This document shows, piece by piece, positions 33,802 through 42,949 of a DNA stretch of 64,000 nt. Source of the DNA: Lactifluus volemus. Taxonomy: Eukaryota; Basidiomycota; Agaricomycetes; Russulales; Russulaceae. Numbering within the stretch: the first letter of the stretch is position 1; every line of letters begins with the position of its first letter. Location: assembly GCA_022376515.1 (NCBI GenBank), contig WTXI01000034.1:186001-250000 (forward strand), written 5' to 3'. A program made the position numbers and the translations under genes. Below the pieces are notes generated by a model. That model searched no databases, was not told where the DNA came from, and saw nothing but the letters and a program-made list of their open reading frames with translations.

Positions 33802-34209
33802 GACATTGCCCGATTGTTGTCGGAGAATGGCGCGCATTAAGGTATGATCCAGCATGACTTCACTGACATGCTGCTGAAATATGCATTCAGGCGTAAATGT
33901 TACTTCAATTCGATGATTCTAGGGTACTGTACTACTACAGTACAACCAGTCGTGGATGGCTAGCACTGGTACGAGGTCAAATGACTCGAAAAAGAGTGTT
34001 ATACTGTATCGGAACATTTGGACAAGTTGGAGGAGGGGAAAGATGGTATTATGTATGATTGTCGTGGAAATACTAGTACATGTTAATGGATCGTTAATCC
34101 CTTAGCTACGAGTGCACTTCACATCCAAAGTCTTGCGCGTGATACAGTATCACGACCAAGGATGCTACAACACACAACCGCGGCAAACACCTCGATACCC
34201 TCGCAACTG
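33802..34209. other. 3' flank of NLR3
   Basis: Begins with the codons cut off by the premature stop (to TAA 33838-33840) and the 49-bp intron-like segment 33842-33890, then the flank shared with NLR2 and NLR4/5, including the palindrome GTGATACAGTATCAC at 34139-34153. About 50 bp later it runs into membrane copy F. No gene. Confidence 0.55.
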
Positions 34210-34590
34210 CCCTCGAAGTGCTGACCAGCGGTCATTGTCCGTGGCGTGCGAAGTGTGAGACAAAATTTGTACACTTCCAGCAGGCGCAACAGGGTACATT
34301 CTTTCCAGGCTCACAGAAGCGTCTCGGCGCCACTACCACCGCCCGTGCTGCCGACTTCAGACCTTTCGCAGTAAATCGAGGCCATTGAGGCCATACAACC
34401 CATTTCCGCCTCCTCCCAGCGCGTGTGGGGCCCACAGAGTCCTGGGAAGCCATACCCGCTGAACATCCAGATATCAACCCTGCGCAATCATTCAATCCAC
34501 AAGGATGTTGGATTGAGAGAGAGAAGAGGAAACATACCAGCTACGTAGAAGGACGAGGGTGCTCCCGGCCGCCCAGGTGGCATTGACAAT

Positions 34591-34602
34591 CATCAAATCC
34601 TT
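34591..34602. repeat. Target-site duplication, left copy
   Basis: CATCAAATCCTT here and at 39446-39457. The left copy is preceded and the right copy followed by the two halves of the membrane gene, so the 4.84 kb between them is one insertion. Confidence 0.8.
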
Positions 34603-34781
34603 CATTCCTTTTCCTCTTACCACCATCATCTCACTTATGCCTCGCCAGAAATGTGTAATGTCCCCTCCTGTGGACTCTGCCCACCCCACCCCCCTCCTGC
34701 TCTCCGTGAACTTCTCCTTCACGATGCTGACCCTGAACCCCCCTCCCGCTTGGAAGATTTTCGGTTCTTTCTGGCCGACTT

Positions 34782-35717
34782 TGTTACGGTTATGCGGGCT
34801 GCCCGGCCCATTTCTTACTGTTTTCCATCTGATTTTCGACTTGTGTTGTGACCTAGGATCCCTTTCCTTGGCCAGCCCCTTCTGTTCCGCTTCTAGGGGC
34901 TGTGCGTCGCCGTTTTGGACGTGTATTTGACTCAGGGATCATGACTCAAATCTTGAGTCAGCGTTCTTGACTCAGATCTTGAGTCAGATGCACTGAGTCA
35001 GTTCTTGAGTCATCAGAACTGACTCAGGTCCTTAGTCAATAGTCTTGACTTCGCTACTGTACTGTGACCTTTGTAGGATAGTTGGCTGGCCCTCTGTATG
35101 CATAAATAGGGCCCTGTAGACGAGCTAAAGCCCCAGCTTCAGCTTCGTCTAGAATCGCAGTTCATTGTTCCCTGCTCACACTCGCATCGCATCTTCTCCT
35201 CTCTTCTTGTGAATCCCCTCTTCGTACCTTGATCCAGGTACTTCGCGCCACGATCAGACATCTGTGAATTTGTTCCATTTCCTTGGAACAAGTCCCCAGA
35301 CGCCTGAACCCTAATATGAACGCGCTGTGAGAAGTAGTCCCCACTTCTCACCCCGCGTCCGCCCTTGAACCTTAGTTCAACCTCACACGAGTGTCCTTGG
35401 AAGGCGAGCACCCCTTGCGTTCCAATTACACTCGCGCCCGTGTTGCGGTTGAACCCACACATTGTCATTAACCCATCTTCCACCGTCTATCCCTTTTGGG
35501 AACGGTAACTCCGACCATCGCGTGCGCCGGTCTGTACTAACTGCCTCACGCGACACGAACACCGAGAGTTCGCACAGTCAAGTCTACTCCTTGCTGGACC
35601 TTGCCTGAGCATTCTAGAATCGACTATTTGGTGTTGCTAGTCTTGTCCGACTCGCCACAACAAATAGCCAACCCGAACAAAGCTCACTTCGAGCCACAGT
35701 CCCTGCGAACTGTGACA
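34782..35717 (+). mobile_element. Solo LTR A (936 bp)
   Basis: Starts TGTTACGGTT and ends AACTGTGACA, a near-perfect inverted terminal pair, and is flanked on both sides by GACTT (34777-34781 and 35718-35722). Contains a TATA-like CATAAATAGG at about 35101 followed by CAGCTTCAGCTTCGTC, the expected promoter and cap region. Its own target duplication shows it is an independent solo LTR, not one end of a full element with LTR B. Confidence 0.85.
34928..35026. promoter_or_regulatory. Array of eight TGA(C/G)TCA sites in LTR A
   Basis: Perfect 7-mers start at 34928, 34942, 34954, 34968, 34980, 34994, 35006 and 35020, alternating spacings of 12 and 14 bp. TGACTCA is the consensus for AP-1/Gcn4-type bZIP factors. 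The array ends about 75 bp upstream of the LTR TATA box, so it looks like an upstream activating region. Function is inferred from the motif. Confidence 0.7.
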
Positions 35718-36254
35718 GACTTCCCCACCGTCTTCAATAAGGCGGCGGGGGAGAATATTCAAGGTGCTGAGGCTGCCCTGCGCGGCTTCCTTACCGTCCC
35801 CTTTCTTCAGCCCTACTTGCCCCCCCCTCCCTCCCCTCCTCCTCCCCCCCCTTTCCAGTCTTTGGCCCTCGTTGAGATCCATGCCACCCTCCAGGCGCTC
35901 TCCGTAGCGATGGCTGACCTCCAGAAAAAAGTCAATGCTCCTGCCCCTCCCCCCCCTCCCGCGAAAGCCCCCGCTGTTGCCAAGTCTCCGGCCAAAGCCG
36001 CCCCTCGAGCCCCCTCCCCTAAGCCCTCCCCCACCTCCTACGCGGCGAAAGCCATTGCCAAGCCCTTGTGCCCCAGCCTCGTGGTTTCTTTGGCCGCCTT
36101 CCTCCCGCCCGGCGCCCCACGGCCCAATCCCAGCACGATCTGTGGCGTTCTGAACATGGACCTTGCGGCTTCCTCCCCCCCTCAACCTCCCCTCTCTGCT
36201 GTGAAATGGACAGCGAAAGGCAACCTCGTTGTCTTTGGGGGTCCCCACGGGACC

Positions 36255-36768
36255 TGTTACGGAATGCAGGACACGTTGGACCTTATGCTTCCCTAACCCG
36301 CTTACTCACACTGATGACGTCCCTTCCCTATTGTTTCTATTGTGCTGACTGTTCTATTGTCTTGAGGCTCTATTGTTCGTCCCAATTGGTCCAGTGTTAT
36401 TGTCTAGCGTCTCTATTGTTCTAGTTCCCTATTGTTCTCAACCACTTGCTTATTGTCCACCCTAGTTTGGTAGAACAATTAGCACAGATTGTATAAGTAG
36501 GCCTCAGCTGGTAGCTTGTACCCCAGCTTCGGCTTTAACCCAAATCGACTTGTTTCACTCTCCAGACAGACAGAACTCCTCCTCTCCTCTTTCTTCTCTT
36601 CTCTTACCCTCCTATACGCCTTAGCAGGGCCATCAAAGCTTGGTGGTTGTGCTACAACACCACAGGACTCAGCGCATCGACACTTGGAGTGTCCCTGAGC
36701 CCAGGTCTTAGGAGAGACCAGAACAACCAGAACCCTTGTTGGGACCCGGCCCTAGTTGAGCCGTAACA
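36255..36768 (+). mobile_element. Solo LTR of a second family (514 bp)
   Basis: Begins TGTTACGG and ends CCGTAACA (perfect inverted repeat), flanked by GGACC at 36250-36254 and 36769-36773. TATA-like TATAAGTAGG near 36491 is followed by CCCCAGCTTCGGCTTTAACC. Internal sequence differs from LTR A/B except at the ends and in this promoter-like stretch. With the LTR and one GGACC disregarded, the interrupted gag frame is continuous. Confidence 0.82.
36328..36457. promoter_or_regulatory. Array of eight (C/T)TATTGT sites in the 514-bp LTR
   Basis: Sites start at 36328, 36337, 36354, 36370, 36397, 36413, 36429 and 36450, all in the same direction. ATTGTT is the core bound by HMG-box factors, and CCTATTGTTCTC at about 36428 fits the yeast Rox1 consensus. 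The array lies just upstream of the TATA-like box. Factor identity in this fungus is inference. Confidence 0.6.
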
Positions 36769-37224
36769 GGACCCTTGCCACCCTTCAAGCCTCCTCCCCT
36801 CACATCTCGCGTATCCTCTCCTCCCACCTCTCCCTCTCTGCCTCCTCTCCCCTCCCCCTCCCCCGCCCTAATGTCAAATGGTCTTGGGTCACCGTCAATG
36901 GTGTCCCTACCAGAGTCTCCCCCTCTTCTGGTGCCATGTCGCCGGATGAGTGTCACCGGGCCCTTGTTGCCCTTAACCCTGCTTACGCCTCCCTCCCAAT
37001 CACCCTCCACCCTTCTTGGGTCTGCTCTCCCTCCTCTTACTCCGCCGGCGCTGTCTCCTCCCTCGTGTTTGCCTTCAAGGATCCAGACAGCTCTAGCCTC
37101 AAGACCCTGCTTTCCGATCATCACCTTTTCCTCTTCGGAGTTCGAGGTGTCATGAAGAAATGGAAGCAGAAGCCCCCTCCTGCCAAAACTCCCTCCAAAC
37201 AGGCTCCCCCCCCTCCTTCCCAGG

Positions 37225-38110
37225 TGTTACGGTTATGCGGGCCATCCGGCCCATTTCTTACTGTTTTCCGTCTGATTTTCGACTTGTGTTGTGACCTAGG
37301 ATCCCTTTCCTTGGCCAGCCCCTTCTGTTCCGCTTCTAGGGGCTGTGCGTCGCCGTTTTGGACGTGTATTTGACTCAGGGATCATGACTCAAATCTTGAG
37401 TCAGCGTTCTTGACTCAGATCTTGAGTCAGACGCACTGAGTCAGTTCTTGAGTCATCAGAACTGACTCAGGTCCTTAGTCAATGGTCTTGACTTCGCTAC
37501 TTTACTGTAACCTTTGTAGGGTAGTTGGCTGGCCCTCTGTACGCATAAATAGGGCCCTATGGACGAGCTAAAGCCCCAGCTTCAGCTTCGTCCAGAATCA
37601 CAGTTGTTGTTCACCGATTCGATCCAAGCGTCACCTCTTTCCTCTCATCTTGTGAATCACCCTCTTCGTACCTTGATCTAGGTACTTCGCACCACGATCA
37701 GACATCTGTGAACTTGTTCCATTTCTGTGAAACTAGTTCCCAGACGCCTGAACCCTAATACGAACGCGTTGTGAGAAGTAGTCCCCACTTCTCACCCCGC
37801 GTCCGCCCTAGAACCTTAGTTCAACCTCCCACGAGTGTCCTTGGAAGGCGAGCACCCCTTGCATTCCAATTACACTCGCGCCCGCATTGCGGTTGAACCT
37901 ACAGATCGTCCTTCATCCATCTGCCACCGTCTATCCTCTTTGGGAACGGTAACTCCGACCATCGCGTGCGCCGGCCCGTACTACCCGTCCCACGCGATAC
38001 AGAACCAAGAGTTTGCACAGTCAAGTCTATCCTTCACAGGAACTTGTCTGCGCGTTCTTTAATTGACTACTGAAGCTCACTTCGAGCCACGGTCCCTGTG
38101 AACCGTGACA
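37225..38110 (+). mobile_element. Solo LTR B (886 bp, same family as LTR A)
   Basis: Starts TGTTACGGTT and ends AACCGTGACA, a near-perfect inverted pair (the reverse complement of the end is TGTCACGGTT), flanked by CCAGG at 37220-37224 and 38111-38115. Largely identical to LTR A through the bZIP array, TATA region and 3' half, with short length differences. Its private target duplication shows a separate insertion event into the same gag gene. Confidence 0.85.
37371..37469. promoter_or_regulatory. Array of eight TGA(C/G)TCA sites in LTR B
   Basis: Sites start at 37371, 37385, 37397, 37411, 37423, 37437, 37449 and 37463, the same 99-bp arrangement as in LTR A, although other positions of the two LTRs have diverged. 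Confidence 0.7.
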
Positions 38111-38188
38111 CCAGGCACCGCCGCCACCTCCGGTCTAGGTCTCGCCCTCCCGCGGGGTTCGGTCCGCCTTCCTCCTCTCTTCTTTCGG

Positions 38189-39087
38189 ACATGTTGTAAG
38201 GCGCCCCAAATGGACGCCATATTAACTAAAGTCACATCTGATCTATTAAATACCCGTGTGAAGCATTGAGATGAAGTACTGCTTAGGATCGAAGATCCTA
38301 AGCAATCTGTATAACACGGGCCGGCTCGAGGCTGGCGTCGCATGATGCGTCAGCCTGTCAGAAGTCGCGTGAGCGGCTCCCCCGGACCGGCTCGAGCTCA
38401 TACCGAGCTTGAGCCAGAGAGAATATGAACGTGAGGTAGTCAGGCCTCACAATTAAGATATAAATTCCTATGCACACTGAAACAAGAGTGCCTCATATGA
38501 AACATGATCTAAGATCTTATTGATATATGACAAAGCGATAAAGGATATCGCTTTTAAAGATTGTCGTGCCAACGGCACGGGGCGGTCCGATCCGAGAGCT
38601 TAGTCGCGTCTCGTGCCAAATGACACAGCCGGCCCGGTCCGCCTAGATAACAAGCAATTAAGCAACGCTGCGACACCCTGCGAGCGCTGCACATTGATTA
38701 TAGTAGTGCACCCCGATGGGGCGACCTGCAACAAATATATTAAGTACCCTAGATCACTGAGGCGCGTGAAAACCGCGCGATTACAAAGATGTTTCATAAG
38801 TAAGTGAAACACGTCACGATCCTCTTGATCGCGACAGATCGGACTAAGATCATTGTAGATCTAGGGTAGTAGAACATGTATTTATGTCGCCTGCCTTCCC
38901 TGATGGAAGGCAGACTTACCCTTTTACGAAGTATTCACAATAAAGAATCGCAGTTTTGGCTGGTTCAGTTGTGTAGTGCTCTTAAGGGGTTTTCAAGTCC
39001 AAATCATATCTATTCATCTAATCTAAACCACTACAGACTTCCTAACGCTCGAGACTACTCGCATACGGAAGTCTTACACATGTGTCC
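38189..39087. mobile_element. Fourth insertion, hairpin-rich, possibly another solo LTR
   Basis: Near the left edge is TGTTGTAAGGC (38192) and near the right edge GTCTTACACA (ending 39080), an imperfect inverted pair; TTCGG occurs just outside at 38184-38188 and 39088-39092 as a possible target duplication. Between them are at least ten stem-loops: GCTTAGGATC/GATCCTAAGC (38281-38303) nested in CCCGTGT/ACACGGG (38253-38320), AGGCTG../CAGCCT (38330-38357), GGCTCGAGCTC/GAGCTTGAGCC (38389-38415), GTGAGG/CCTCAC (38431-38450), GCGATA/TATCGC (38535-38551), CGTGCC/GGCACG (38565-38579), TGTTTCA/TGAAACA (38790-38811) and CTGCCTTCC/GGAAGGCAG (38891-38913). TATA-like AGATATAAATTCC at 38456 and AATAAA at 38939 would fit an LTR. 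Exact ends are uncertain. Confidence 0.45.
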
Positions 39088-39089
39088 TT

Positions 39090-39445
39090 CGGGGCATGTG
39101 CTCTCCCACCTTTTTTCTCTTAATCTTACTTTCCCACACTTTCTTTCCCCACCTCTCTATTTCCGCTACCGTATCTATGCACTTGATCATTTTTGTGGGT
39201 TTAGGGCGGGGTCTCTACTGCTGGGAGGCAACACATCTGGTTCGAGTCCAGCCCGTGTTGGGGGGCCCTTTGGGTAATTGGGTAACCCCCTTCTGTGGGG
39301 CCTTCGTGGGATGTTGCACGCTGGTCCAGTCAGTCTTTGTTCTTTACCCTTTACGCACAGAATTCCGTGTACTACGTTGTTAGCTAGAGTCTTGTTGCAA
39401 TACACACGGGGACTATAAACCCCAATTCAAAAAAAAAAAAAAAAA
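39090..39445 (+). repeat. 3' tail of the non-LTR element with B-box-like word and poly-A
   Basis: After a pyrimidine-rich stretch, TGGGTTTAGGGCGG (about 39195) and GGTTCGAGTCC (39238-39248) lie about 40 bp apart, the spacing of tRNA-type A and B boxes; CTGG/CCAG bases flanking the latter form part of a T-arm. The tail then runs to poly-A 39429-39445. It may be a tRNA-derived SINE-like 3' end; it does not fold into a full tRNA. Confidence 0.4.
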
Positions 39446-40794
39446 CATCAAATCCTTGGCATAACAAGAAAGTGCGCCCGTGGTAGTATTGAAGAACGTC
39501 CCGTCACGTCGTGTGATGTTCGGTTCAACGTTTGGGAGCAATAACCCACACTTTGGGGTGAATAACGAGAGGAGGCACGACGGCCAAGCATGCGCGTGGG
39601 AGGAGGGTCGCGATCGTCAAGGAGTTCTGGGAATAATGTAGCATGTCTCTGCGAGCGCGTCGCGCAGCGAGCCCTCGACATATGGGAGGATGGCATCGGA
39701 GTTGGCGTGGGCGAAGGCCGAGTTGCGGATGTACTGGAAGAAGCGAAAGTGGGCGTATGACGTCATGAGGACCAAGATGAAAGCTGGGGAAATAAATAGA
39801 TGGGCAAGATGACAGGACGACCTGAGACGATTATTGACCTGAGGGGAGGTGTGCAAGGTGATGAAACGGGGACTCATGAACGCGCCATCGACGGTAGATG
39901 AGCTTGTAGCCAAGCAAGACGCCGAATATCCAGATGGTCCACCATACAATGTAGGTAGCGGCAACCAAGACCCAGTTGCGACCAGAACCGGGTACTCCGG
40001 GGGCATCGGGATTCGGGAACTTTGCTACTCTGGCAACCTCAATTATTAATAACGTCAAAACAAAACCGGACTCACTCGATCAAGATAAAAAAAAGCTCGA
40101 ATCCGGACTTGGAAAAGACGAGGAGAGGAAGAGGTAAACGTAGAGGTGAGATTTCCAGGACGGATCGCGCAAGAGTTCGACGTGAAATCCAGGTGCGCGA
40201 AACTTGAGCAGATGGGGCATGGCGACGCGAAGGCGGGCATCCGGTGTCTGTCGAAAAGAATTTTAAAAGAACACCAGCGTTTGCGAGGGTGCTTCTGCTC
40301 CGCAGCACGACCGCCGGGAAACACAGGGTGGCGGAGGAAGGCACTGCTTACCCGACCGTGCTGACGCGAAATCACTCGCACTACTCACTCCAACACCACT
40401 CACATGATCACCCGAACTACCAAGGCCAGTAGCACCGGTACCGATATCACTAGAGCTCGGCGGGAGGAGGTTATCTGGGGAGAAAGGAGGGGTAACCTTC
40501 GCTCGACCCATTCTCTTCTTTTTGTTTTTTGGATACGCTGCCTTTCAGCGCGGAACTAGACGGGAAACTTGCCATACTAACCACCTTAGCACCTGACGTG
40601 CAGCTGGTCCAGTGGGCCGGTCCGGGGGAAATGCCTTTTATGCACACCTTTGGTCCTGGTGGGTCTCCTCCGGCTTCGGCTTACCCACTGCTAGGGCGAG
40701 AGCCTAGGCCATCTTCGGATCTCTCCGGGCTCGGCCCATTCAGGGAGAAGCGTGGTTGAGGTCGGTGAGGGCGGGCCGGTTCTCGTTACAGCGG

Positions 40795-42480
40795 CGCCGC
40801 AACCGCGACAAACACCGTAACCTCGATACCCCTCGGAGTGCTGGTCAGCGGTTGTCGTCTGCGTCGTCCGTGGCGCGCGAAGCGTGAGATAAAATTTGTA
40901 CGCTTCCAGCACGCGCAGCAGGGTGCATTAGCTCACGGAAGCGTCTCGGCGCCGCCACCACCACCCATGCTGCCGACTTCAGACCTTCCGCTGTAAATCG
41001 AGGCTATCGAGGCCGTACGAACTATTTCCGCCTCCTCCCAGCGTGTGCGGAGTCCTGCGCGGCCATACCCGCTGAACATCCAAAGATCAACCCTGTGCGA
41101 ACCTTCAATCCACAAGGATGTTGAGTTGAGAGAGAAGAGGAAACGTACCAGCTAAGTAGAATGACGAGGATCCGCCCAGGTGGCATTGGCAATCAACACA
41201 ACTTTGGGTAGCCAGAAAGTGCACCCCTGTCAGTGTTGAAAAAAGCTCCGTCACGTGATGCGATGCTCGGATCAACGTCAATAACCTACCTCAACGAGAG
41301 GAGCGCAGGGCCAAGCCTGCGCACGGGAGGAGGGCCACGATCGTCGACAAGTTCTGGGAATAAAAGTAACACGTCTCTGTGAGTGCGTCGCACAGCAAGC
41401 CCTCGGCAAATGGGAGGATGGCCCAGATCGGAGGGTGGCATTGGAGTTGACGAGTGGGAAGGGCGAATTCCAGATGTGCTGGAAGAAGCGAAAGCAGGTG
41501 AAGGACGTCATGGAAAGTTGAGAGCTGGGGAAGATAAATTGGGAAAGATGACAGGACGACCTCAGATGATTACTTGCCTGAGGGGAGGTGTGCAAGATGA
41601 TGAAACGGGGACTCACGAAAGCGCCATCGAGGGTAGATGAGTTCGTAGCGAAGCAAGACGCCGAATATCCAGATCGTCCAGCATGCAATATAGGTAACGG
41701 CGCCCAAGACCCAGTTACGACCAGAACCTACTTCGGGGGCGTCGGGTTTCGGGAACTTTGATACTCTAGCGACCTCAATTGTAATACTGCTAAAACAACA
41801 CATAGATAAATCGAACTCACTCGATCACGATAACGATTGCGTTGAAGTCGAGAAATGTTTGAATCTGGACGTGGGTAAAGATGAGGTGAAAGTGGAGGTG
41901 AGATTTCCAGGACGGATCGCGCAAGAGTTCGTGTGCGATCCGGGTCCGCGAAGGCAGGCATCCGGTGTCTGTCAAAAAGAATAAGAATAAACAAGCATGG
42001 GCAAGGGCGTCCCTGCTCTGCAGTACGACCGCCGGGACACAAAACAGGAGGGTGGCGGTTGCTTACCTGCATCGTCGTGACACGTGTTGACGTGTACCAC
42101 TCGCACCACCCACTCCAACACTACTCACACGACCACCCGAACCACCAAGGCCGGTAGCACCGGTACCAGTACCGGCTACCTAGAATCTTACATGCTGACA
42201 ATACGGATGGACCGCGGCACCGGCTTTCGACCAGGCGTCTGCGCCCAGTGCAGCGTGCTGCACCGCCAGCTCAAGAGAAGGAGGATCACCACCTGGCGCT
42301 GCTGAGGGTATGTGTGGTGTATAGAGAACGGCGGGAGGAGGTTATCTGGGGAGCAAGGAGGGGTAACCTTCGCTCGACTCATTCTCGCGATGGCCTGAAC
42401 AGGGAGAAGCCCCGCGAGGTCGGTGAGGGCGGGCCGGTTCTCACTCTTGCGGGGGCTCGTCTTCCCGCCACTTGAAACGC
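40795..42480 (-). pseudogene. Membrane-protein gene relic, copy E
   Basis: Reverse-strand order from 42480: first-exon relic (PPCSPDNLLPPF at about 42355, PGRKPVPRSIRIVSM at 42220), second exon with reduced length (42020-41830), an uninterrupted helix exon 41765-41640 reading KFPKPDAPEVGSGRNW then YIACWTIWIFGVLLRYEL, the RFFQHIWNSPFPLVN block (41480), then IGRLD-type and ECTLLRVLEAYKFYLTL blocks at 40990-40870. It stops near 40795, directly abutting the first exon of copy F. Copy D (54240-57250) is nearly identical over about 1 kb at an offset of about 14.79 kb. Frames are broken between blocks and the C-terminal exon is missing. Confidence 0.6.
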
Positions 42481-42539
42481 TTGAAAGGCAGTTTGGCCTT
42501 CAAATTTGTTTATTTGTCTCTTCCTTTCCTTTGTTCTTT

Positions 42540-42940
42540 TTTTCCCCGAGTCATTCTCCTCAACGTCGCCTCCATGGCAAAAGTTACTGGTCTGATCATG
42601 ACTTATTTGCCTGCAATATAACTGACCAAAACCACTTCCGGTTTTTTCGGTAAAAAGCCTTCCTCGTCGACTCTCAACGTGCTCTCCTCCGCACCTATTT
42701 TTGCTTACTCTACCATATCCGTAACTCGCCTTTCCTCCATGTCAACTCAAGCACCATCCTCCCATCCGCTGAAGGCACACGCAATACATTTATGCCTAGA
42801 ACCTCTTGACGATCTGACTCTGCGCGCACACTTGGTCATTGTGCTCCTCCTCTCATTCTTCAGCAGTATTTCCCTGGTGAGTTATTGTTTCCTGATGTTG
42901 ATCCGAGTATTGCGCGACAGAAGGGAGCGTCCGCACGTAT
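42540..42940 (+). pseudogene. Chimeric relic: start of the PD-(D/E)XK-like gene joined to a flipped membrane-gene piece
   Basis: CGTCGCCTCCATGGCAAAAG at about 42564 matches the start region of the 703 gene, and the frame SYWSDHDLFACNIT at about 42585 matches NWSASDLLAHNIT. From about 42740 the forward strand reads VNSSTILPSAEGT and, further on, FPDVDPSIARQKG, which match HVNSNAILRSAEGS and LPDVDPSITQRDG of the membrane gene in the opposite orientation to all other copies. A near-identical chimera lies at 57330-57720, so the fusion predates the NLR4/NLR5 block duplication. Confidence 0.5.
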
Positions 42941-42949
42941 CATAAAGGA

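Larger units (their letters stand above)
34651..38140 (+). pseudogene. Gag-like ORF1 of the non-LTR element, in four pieces
   Basis: Pieces 34651-34781, 35723-36254, 36774-37224 and about 38116-38140 are separated by three solo LTRs. When each LTR and one copy of its 5-bp duplication are disregarded, the first three pieces are in the same frame: ADF runs on to PTVFNKAAGE and GGPHG runs on to TLATLQASSPH. The protein starts MCNVPSCGLCPP, has a low-complexity proline/alanine stretch (PPPPSPPPPPPF, KAPAVAKSPAKAAPRAP), then conserved-looking blocks KWTAKGNLVVFGG, NVKWSWVTVNGVPT, CHRALVALNPAYASL and SSLVFAFKDPDSSSL, and ends KKWKQKPPPAKTP. These blocks resemble the nucleic-acid-binding first ORF of basidiomycete jockey/Tad-like elements. 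No zinc knuckle is seen before a stop at about 38135. Confidence 0.65.
34603..39445 (+). mobile_element. Non-LTR retroelement remnant with nested LTR insertions
   Basis: Bounded by the 12-bp duplication CATCAAATCCTT and ending in 17 adenines (39429-39445), the signature of target-primed reverse transcription. It encodes only a gag-like first ORF; no reverse transcriptase or endonuclease is visible. Subtracting the three solo LTRs and the fourth insertion, with their duplications, leaves about 1.6 kb, so the original insertion was a short non-autonomous or internally deleted element. Its 3' tail (about 39090-39428) carries a pol III B-box-like GGTTCGAGTCC. Without an RT the clade (for example Tad or CRE type) cannot be fixed. 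Confidence 0.75.
34210..40790 (-). pseudogene. Membrane-protein gene relic, copy F, split by a retroelement
   Basis: Two reverse-strand parts belong to one copy. The upstream part 40790-39446 holds the first-exon relic (PPFSPDNLLPPSSSDIGTG at about 40490), the second exon (40300-40080), the FPNPDAPGVPGSGRNW helix exon (40030-39890) and the block with SYAHFRFFQYIRNSAF (39770-39460). The downstream part 34602-34210 continues without loss with SAGMASQDSVGP (about 34440) and a KCTNF/LRLLEVYKFC-type block (34300). Between them sits the non-LTR element 34603-39445, flanked by a 12-bp duplication of the target. The copy stops near 34210, so the C-terminal exon is absent. About 220 bp at 40512-40735 have no counterpart in other copies. 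Confidence 0.6.

Noticed and set aside
35637..36248. 203-codon reverse-strand glycine-rich frame opposite the gag gene
   Set aside because: Mirror image of the proline/alanine-rich gag segment; it spans the LTR junction and has no independent support.
34782..38110. One LTR retrotransposon with LTR A and LTR B as its two ends
   Set aside because: Each LTR has its own 5-bp target duplication (GACTT, CCAGG), and the sequence between them is the gag of a different, poly-A-tailed element plus a third LTR.
40529..40759. 76-codon forward frame in copy F (FSAELDGKLAILTTLAPDVQ)
   Set aside because: It lies in a short stretch without counterpart in the other copies, has no neighbour exon and no recognisable domain. 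Too little to call a gene.
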